NCBI GenBank assembly: GCA_903813345.2
Contig: CAIIXF020000004.1
Location: 17,095,513 to 17,159,512 of the forward strand
DNA length: 64,000 nt
Direction of reading: 5' to 3'
DNA from: Owenia fusiformis
Lineage: Eukaryota > Annelida > Polychaeta > Sabellida > Oweniidae
Of this stretch, positions 22,101 through 31,100 are shown one piece after another; within the stretch, counting starts at the first letter, position 1, and each line of letters opens with the position of its first letter. Position numbers and translations under genes: made by a program. Under the pieces are notes generated by a model. The model was not told where the DNA came from and did no database searches. It saw only the letters and a program-made list of their open reading frames with translations.

Positions 22101-25100
22101 TCTCATTACCTAATATAACACCAGCACTTAATGTCCCCACATTTCAGTGCAGCAATTAGCATCATTACCTGATATAACACCATTTCTTAATTTCCCCACA
22201 TTTCATTGCAGCAATTGGCCTCATTGACTAATATAACACCATTACTTAATGTCCCCACATTTCATTGCAGCAATTGGCCGCATTGACTAATATAACACCA
22301 TTACTTAATGTCCCCACATTTCATTGCAGCAATTAGCCTCATTTCCTAACATAACACCATTACTTAATGTCCCAACATTTCATTGCAGCAATTAGCATCA
22401 TTACCTGATGTAACACCATTACTTAATGTCCCAACATTTCGTTGCAGCAATTAGCATCATTACCTGATGTAACACCATTACTTAATGTCCCCACATTTCA
22501 CTGCAGCAATTAGCCTCATTACCTAGTATAACACCATCACTTAATGTCCCCACATTTCATTGCAGCAATTAGCCTCATTTCCTAACATAACACCATCACT
22601 TAATGTCCCCACATTTCATTGCAGCAATTAGCATCATTGCCAAATATAACACCATTACTTAATGTCCCCACATTTCATTGCAGCAATTAGCATCATTGCC
22701 AAATATAACACCATTACTTAATGTCCCCACATTTCATTGCAGCAATTAGCATCATTGCCAAATATAACACCATTACTTAATGTCCCCACATTCCATTGCA
22801 GCAATTAGCATCATTACCTGATATAACACCATTTCTTAATGTCCCCACATTTCATTGCAGCAATTAGCCTCATTTCCTAACATAACACCATTACTTAATG
22901 TCCCCACATTTCATTGCAGCAATTAGCATCATTACCTGATATAACACCATTTCTTAATGTCCCCACATTTCACTGCAGCAATTAGCCTCATTACCTAATA
23001 TAACACCATCACTTAATATCCCCACATTTCACTGCAGCAATTAGCCTCATTACCTAATATAACACCATTTCTTAATGTCCCCACATTTTATTGCAGCAAT
23101 TGGCCTCATTGACTAATATAACACCATTTCTTAATGTCCCCACATTTCACTGCAGCAATTAGCCTCATTACCTAATATAACACCATTACTTAATGTCCCC
23201 ACATTTCATTGCAGCAATTAGCATCATTACCTGATATAACACCATTACTTAATGTCCCAACATTTCATTGCAGCAATTAGCATCACTACCTGATGTAACA
23301 CCATTACTTAATGTCCCCACATTTCACTGCAGCAATTAGCCTCATTACCTAACATAACACCATTACTTAATGTCCCCACATTTCATTGCAGCAATTAGCA
23401 TCATTGCCAAATATAACACCATTACTTAATGTCCCCACATTCCATTGCAGCAATTAGCATCATTACCTGATATAACACCATTTCTTAATGTCCCCACATT
23501 TCATTGCAGTAATTAGCCTCATTTCCTAACATAACACCATTACTTAATGTCCCCACATTTCATTGCAGCAATTAGCATCATTACCTGATATAACACCATT
23601 TCTTAATGTCCCCACATTTCACTGCAGCAATTAGCCTCATTACCTAATATAACACCATCACTTAATATCCCCACATTTCACTGCAGCAATTAGCCTCATT
23701 ACCTAATATAACACCATTTCTTAATGTCCCCACATTTTATTGCAGCAATTGGCCTCATTGACTAATATAACACCATTTCTTAATGTCCCCACATTTCATA
23801 GCAGCAATTAGCCTCATTACCTAATATAACACCATTACTTAATGTCCCCACATTTCATTGCAGCAATTAGCATCATTACCTGATATAACACCATTACTTA
23901 ATGTCCCAACATTTCATTGCAGCAATTAGCATCACTACCTGATGTAACACCATTACTTAATGTCCCCACATTTCACTGCAGCAATTAGCCTCATTACCTA
24001 ACATAACACCATCACTTAATGTCTCCACATTTCATTGCAGCAATTAGCATCATTGCCAAATATAACACCATTACATAATGTCCTCGCATTTTATTGCAGC
24101 AATTGGCCTCATTGAATAATATAACACCATTACTTAATGTCCCCACATTTCATTGCAGCAATTGGCTTCATTGACTAACATAACACTATTACTTAATGTC
24201 CCCACATTTCATTGCAGCAATTAGCATCACCTAATATAACACCATTACTTAATGTCCCCACATTTCATTGCAGCAATTAGTATCATTGCCTAATATAACA
24301 CCATTACTTAATGTCCCCACATTTCAATGCAGCAATTAGCATCATTACCTGATATAACACTATTACTGAATGTCCCCACATTTCATTGCAGCAATTAGCA
24401 TCAATGCCTAATATAAAACCATTACTTAATGTCCCCATATGTCATTGCAGCAATTAGCATCAATGCATAATATAACACCATTACTTAATGTCCCCACATT
24501 TCATTGCAGCAATTAGCATCAATGCCTAATATAACACCATTACTTAATGTCCCCATATGTCATTGCAGCAATTGGTATTGGGTTGAGTTTTGATAATTTC
24601 ATGGAAGACAATCCCCTTGTAGAAGTTGTGTTCCTGGATTCTGAGCTTGAAGGGTCCTATTTTGTAGTGAATGCGACGTTAACTGGGGGTGACGGTAAAT
24701 ATGGATTTGTTTACATCTATATTTTATTTTGTTGTAGTGTTTTGTATTGTATTTTATCCTATGACAAGTGAGGTTTCAGGTACATAACAGCGGGATATAA
24801 AATCGATATCTTGGAGGAGCGGGACATATATAATCTCCCGCTGTATATCTCCCGCACCAATATTCCCGGGAAAATGTTTTCTCTCTGTGTAGAAACAGTC
24901 AAAATTCGTTAGAATATCTCGCTATAGCGAAACTACCAAAATGGAAGCAGACGGCGGTAGATATTCCTCGACCAAAACTTCGAAGTTAAGTTAAAATCTT
25001 TTCAATTTATCAGTTCAGGGAATAATAATCAGAGTCTCATAGATAAAAGTCACTTGTCATAGGATAAATTAGTTATGTGATGCTCGATTTTGGATATGGG

Positions 25101-28100
25101 GTATATCCAAAACCTCCCATAACATAACCCTCATGTATTTTGGTGTATTGTATTTATTGTAATTGCATATTTATTTAACTCTGGTCAATAGAGGGTTACA
25201 ATAATAAAGTCACATAAATAAAAATATAAATATATAATATATAAATAAAATTTCAAATAAAACTACAAAATGATATTCTAAATAAGTGAACAGTGCTGTA
25301 TAGAGACCGGCCGAAGGGATGAGTTGGGATATTTATTTTTATGTGAAATATGTTTTTTATTACTGTTCGAGTTATATTAATTTAATAAGTAAATGCACCT
25401 TTTCGTGAGTTTTGATGCAGAATTTATTTTCTGCCGACACATGTGGGAGTCAAAATAAATGTCCAAACAAATACTGGTTATCATGAAAACCACACAGATG
25501 GTAGCATGTATGAAATACAAAGTAGAAAAAGGTGTATGTCCCATGACGAATTTAAAATCATATACTTTTTAGCTTCTATTTAGCACAAATAACATCTCTT
25601 TTGCTATTTTGACGACAAAGCTTGTGATATTTCCCCACAAAACACGATTTATAAAGATAAGACTGTCAACCTCTGCAATTTTTGAGTTCATCTGACCATG
25701 ACAGTTTTGACGAACCATGGTATGAAATCTCTAATAAAGGAGTGTGAAGCACACTATAGCGCAGCGATATTAATCCCACTGAAACGAAGTTCGATGAGGA
25801 TATAGGAAAGCCGTCCGTCCATCTGTTTGTCCGGGCGACAACTCAAATAACAGTTGAGAGATTTGATTCACTTTTTAAAGGCTTATGCCTTATGGGGGTA
25901 AAACCTCTACGCGAGAAGAAATTTTCAATGTGGCCGCTTAATTCAAAATAGCCGCCATTTTTCGTAAAAAATATAATCTTTGATAACTCAAAATGGCTGC
26001 TAAATATCAAAATGGCGGCCATTTTTTAAAAAGACGTCACTACCAGTGAACGGATTTGGTTCAAATTTTATATGATGATGCATAGGGACAAAGTAATTTT
26101 GTTAAAGAAAGAATTTTCAAGATGGCGGCTGAATTTCAAAAAGGCGGCTATTTTTAATAAAAACGTAATCTTTGATAACTGAAATAATAGATGACGGATT
26201 TGGTTCAAATTTTATATGCTGATGCTTAGGGACAAAGGGATAAAGCTTAGGGATAAAAAAACGTAATCTTTGATAAATACTAGTTGACGGATTTGGTTCA
26301 AAAGGAGTGGTATCGATATGGTGAAATTTTGGACATGCATTTCTCTTAAACCAGTAATCAAAACATTCTAAAAATTTTACACATCGTCAATTTAATGGTC
26401 ATCTTTTGGATGGTAACATTATAATTTGAAATATATATAAATACTTTTTTCAATATAGTTTTAGAAAACACATCAGACACTCCTTTTGTTATTGGTATCA
26501 TATGTTCGGAATGAAATGAAACATCTATCCGAACCTCATTGTAACAAAACGACATAAACACAACGTTCTTAGGTCTCTCAATATTGTAATTGTACAAAGG
26601 AAAGTTTGGTTGATTTTAAAAAAGAATCTTGTTATTATTATCTTGTTATCCTGACTTATTCCTAATCATGACTGATCATGTCATCACACTGCCAAGAAAT
26701 TATTTATTGTACACTATTTACTTTGACTAAATATTTACATTTATTGTTCAAGGGACTTCCTACATTTACCCTGCTAGCCCAGCGTGGATTGGAGCCACCA
26801 TAGAAATATTTGTCTATCATGATAATGACGATAATCAAAACTACAACAATGTGGATCACGGCTATAGACAGGTAAAAGATAAATGAATATTTTCAAATAT
26901 GTATTTCCCTATTTGTTTCTGATTGGTATTGCTAATAAATGTTTTGGCTTCTACGTTCTCATTTTTCTTGATTTACCGAGTGACCCGAAACATGCAACCC
27001 TTCAGTATTTGAATAATTTTATAGTTATCTCGTGTACAGTTGTATATAGTTAAAAATGTATTTTTGGCCTTGGAATGCAATACCAACATGTTGTTCAAAA
27101 ATTCAAAGCATCTAATTTTTTTTTACTTTTCGACAATTATTTGGAAATTAAACCGTCGAGCATAAACAGGTTTTGATAAACGAAGACAACAATTCCCAAA
27201 TATATCGAGGAAAGTGTACAACAACAACAAATAGAATTCAAATCCAATATATGTGTAATAACCACTGGCGGATTAGGGGGGGGGGCCTGGGGGCCCGGCC
27301 CCCCCCCCTTGGGTGGGCCCAGAAAAAAAAATTGGGCCCAAAAAAAATGTTGGGCCAAAAAAGGCCTTCAGACCCCAAAAAGTGGGCCTTTTTGGTCATT
27401 CCTGGGCCTTTCAAGGCCTTATTTTTTAATTTCAGGCAAAATTTTGAAGAAAATGGGCCTCAAAATTTCAAAATTTGGGCCTACTTTTTGGTTTTAGGGT
27501 TACCTTCTAGTTTTTCTCTGATTTGAAATTTGGGCCCCCCGCCCCCCTTGTTGATTCCCAGATCCGCCCCTGATAACCCAATGACTAACTAACGAGCATA
27601 ATAAACAAGTCAGATAAGGAAATTGAAAGAAAGTGTGCTAAATTCAATGCCCCGTGTTGGAATCGAACCTAGGTACCTTGGATCCAGAATGTTGGTCTAC
27701 CAACTGAGCTACATGTATAAAGGCTTTAGCCTCTCCACCTGGCCTCTAGTAGCACACGGTGGTTCTCATTCACATATTGCTGTCCACCAATCGCTTCATA
27801 TCCAAATGTGGTCCCAGAAATGGTGACTAACTTTCGCACCACAAAAAAGTCATGAATTGATCTTTAAAACAAATATAGACCAATTGAGAGAACATATATC
27901 CAAACTTTGTTTTCAATGACACTCCAATAGATCAAATTAAACATCATAAGCACCTCGGTTTAATTCTTGATGAAAAGTCAACTTTCAAAACCCAAATTAA
28001 ATATCTAGAAGGTAAACTTCAAAGATTATTAAATCCACTTATGGCAATTCCAAACACTAAAAATATCGAACCTACAATTTCAACCTCCTACTTACAAGAA

Positions 28101-31100
28101 CCTTGATAGAAAAGAAGAAATAGTACTAAATAAGATAAGAGTGAATCGATAATTTAAATCCGATCTTTTTGATCATAATTTCGAGAGACAGCACAACTCT
28201 TGTGCTAGCAACAAATGCGCTAGCGGTGGTTAAACGTGAACTAAACTTAGATGTAACTAAATTCAAAACATTAAAAAACAAGACAAATTTCCTATATTTT
28301 GGCGACAAGGATCTGACAAATAAAAACAATTCTAAAATTTTTAAGGCAGTTTTAAATTTCATTAAACACAATTAAACATGCGATAACAGGAATTCAAATT
28401 CAGGCCACCAATGGGGGTACAGACAGGTAGAAAAACAGATTGTATTTGAATCTATATTTTTCTTATACTAACTATGACTACTATTTTCCTAGTACAACTG
28501 TCTTTTGAGCAGGTGTCCAAGGAATCATAATTTACAACTAACCATTTACAGGAGCTATACATACACAGTCTCTTCTTTATTTCCTGGAAATATTAACATA
28601 ATTGAACCAGTATTGTTCAAGATATAGCGATTTCTTTGGGTTGCGTTTTTTTGAACACCTTGTATATATTTTGAGTTGACTGTAACTGAATTATATATAG
28701 TTGAGTCATATCGTGCCAAATTATTCGCAAAACACTAAATCTAAAATAGGTGAGACAATATACAGGGTATCCATGAATCCTCTTTACAATTTAAATACAA
28801 AGTAGGAGTAAAAAGGAAGACTGCATGGACACCCTCTATACCTTGAGGTCAAGGGAGAATTCTTGATGTCAGAAATTCTAGTGCGGCTTTTTAAGATGCC
28901 AATGGCCTTTTAAAACCCTGTGTACTATACGCCACTGTGTAATGTTATTATAATACTTAAGAACTACCAAACATACGTCGGTTTTGCAGGTTATCGTGCT
29001 TGACGCTAGTTTCCAATGGGTGAACATATCTTACAGCGATCTTCAACTGCTTGTAGTTTGCCCAATTGGTGTAGACGGCGCTAGTGGCTTCGCAGAAGGG
29101 TCAACGGGTAAATATATTCAATGAAACCACAGCATCTGAGATGATACAATTTATTAACTTATTTAACTGATAAAGAATAATAATTATTACCACCTTCCCG
29201 GGGCCAGTTCTAGGGGTTTTAGTGCTAGTTTTAGTAGAAGGCATTCATTTTACTATATCGACCTGAGCAATATGTGACGTCATAGTGGCGGTCCATAATT
29301 GCAGTCAATAATGCAATTAATGACCGGCAATTCCCCCCCCCCCGGAAAACTAGATATCGTCAGGTGCGTAAGATTTTCTTGCTATTTTAGTCTTGGTCAT
29401 TAACGGTGGTAATAATACTAATACCTTCGGCCCGGTATTTCACTATATTGCCCTTCGGAATGACGTTATTGTATTATTGTAACCATGATCATGCAAAGAA
29501 ATAAGGGTTATGCACTGGGAGGTTTTGGATACAGGGAATATCCCGAGGGATATACAATATATCTTCCCGAGGGACCGAAGGGACCGGGGGAAGATGTATT
29601 GTATATCCCAAGGGATATTCCATGTATCCAAACCGACCGTGCATAACTGGTGTATCTCATACTTTTTTTAACTTTTTAAAACTTTTTTAAACTTTTGAAA
29701 AATTCCCGGGAGCGGGATGGATATATTATATCTGCCCGCATTTGGCCTGGAGCGGGACATATACAATATATCCTGCCCGCTCCTCAGATATGATATATAT
29801 TCCCGAGTGATATCTACCCCAAACCCACTTAAGTATGAGATACTAGGAATTATCAAAGGGCCTTGAGAAAGGCCATGGTTTAAATTATTAGAGACATAAA
29901 ATGAACCATATTTTATTGTAATTGTAACAATTTTTTCAGGCATCTCTTCTTTTGACCATTTCTTTTGTTATGCCTTCTCCGGGTACTCCAACTTTACTTT
30001 AACTGGAAACTCATCGCTACCACTAGGTGTTGTGTATACTGGCTTAGCACTTACGGTAAGTTGTAGTGTTTTGACATGCCTGGGTAAATATCATCCATAT
30101 TTCACACATCAATATAATATTATTCCAAGCAATGTGTGCTTTATATTAAACAACAGAGAGATTAAGTTACACGTTCAAGTGCAAACCTTGAACCTGAACG
30201 CGTAAGTTTACGCTCAAGTACACGTTTAAGAAAATTTTCCGTTAAGCTACACGTCTGAAAGTATGTCGGTGGAGGTCTGATGTTTTTAATTATTTTCGCT
30301 TTATTTCACATTCAACCACAATTCAATTACTTTAGTTTCCCTTTTAGCTCATATCAATGGGTGACTTAATACAAAGAAAATGCCTCGTTCGCAAATCAGA
30401 TGTAGTGATAAGGCAATAGTAGGCCCTGGTTGTCATTTCATTTCGTTTAGTATACAAACTGTACTAAGCCCAGTGTATTAAATTAGCCATGGCTATACAT
30501 ATTATACGAAATGAAACACAACTATCACATTTGAAGTTTTCATTTATCCATTAAGGTGCTATGGAAGTTAACAGGAAATGACAAAACAAAAAATGTCAAA
30601 ACCATGCTGGATTTTGACAATCTTTTGAACCAAGATAACAGAGTTCTGTTTGGACCTCCAGTCAGTTTAACTAGTTCCACATATCATTTACATGACTGGG
30701 AACACAATGGAAATGGTCAGAATGACCATAAACATGATGAAATAACCTTTTCAGCCCTCTGAAAATGTGACTGAAAAATAGCTAAGTAGGTGCTCAGGAA
30801 AGGTCACTGAACAGAATCTTTTGACTTTTCAGAAAATGTGCCCAATATATTGCTCTAAATGGTACAATTTTAAGAAATTTCATATCATTCTTAGAAAAAG
30901 AAAAAAAATGAAAAAAGAGAATTTAAAATCGATCTATTTTCCTTTTAACTACAGCCATTATTGTTTCAGACGATTTTTTTTTAAATTCAAAGATTGTATC
31001 ATTCAGAGCAATATATTGGACACATTTTCTGAAAAAATCAAAAGATTCTGTTCATTGACCTTTCCTGAGCACCTACTTTTAGCTATTTTACAGTCACATT

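Noticed and set aside
22010-24568. CRISPR-like array
   Set aside because: Units are contiguous 59-bp tandem copies without unique spacers, in a eukaryotic intron.
27137-27526. Pro/Gly-rich open frames over the C/G runs
   Set aside because: Produced by the GGGCC-rich transposable element, matched by the copy at 41433-41774; not genes.
27646-27716. Functional tRNA gene
   Set aside because: A and B boxes are good but the acceptor stem does not pair; kept only as a tRNA-like relic.
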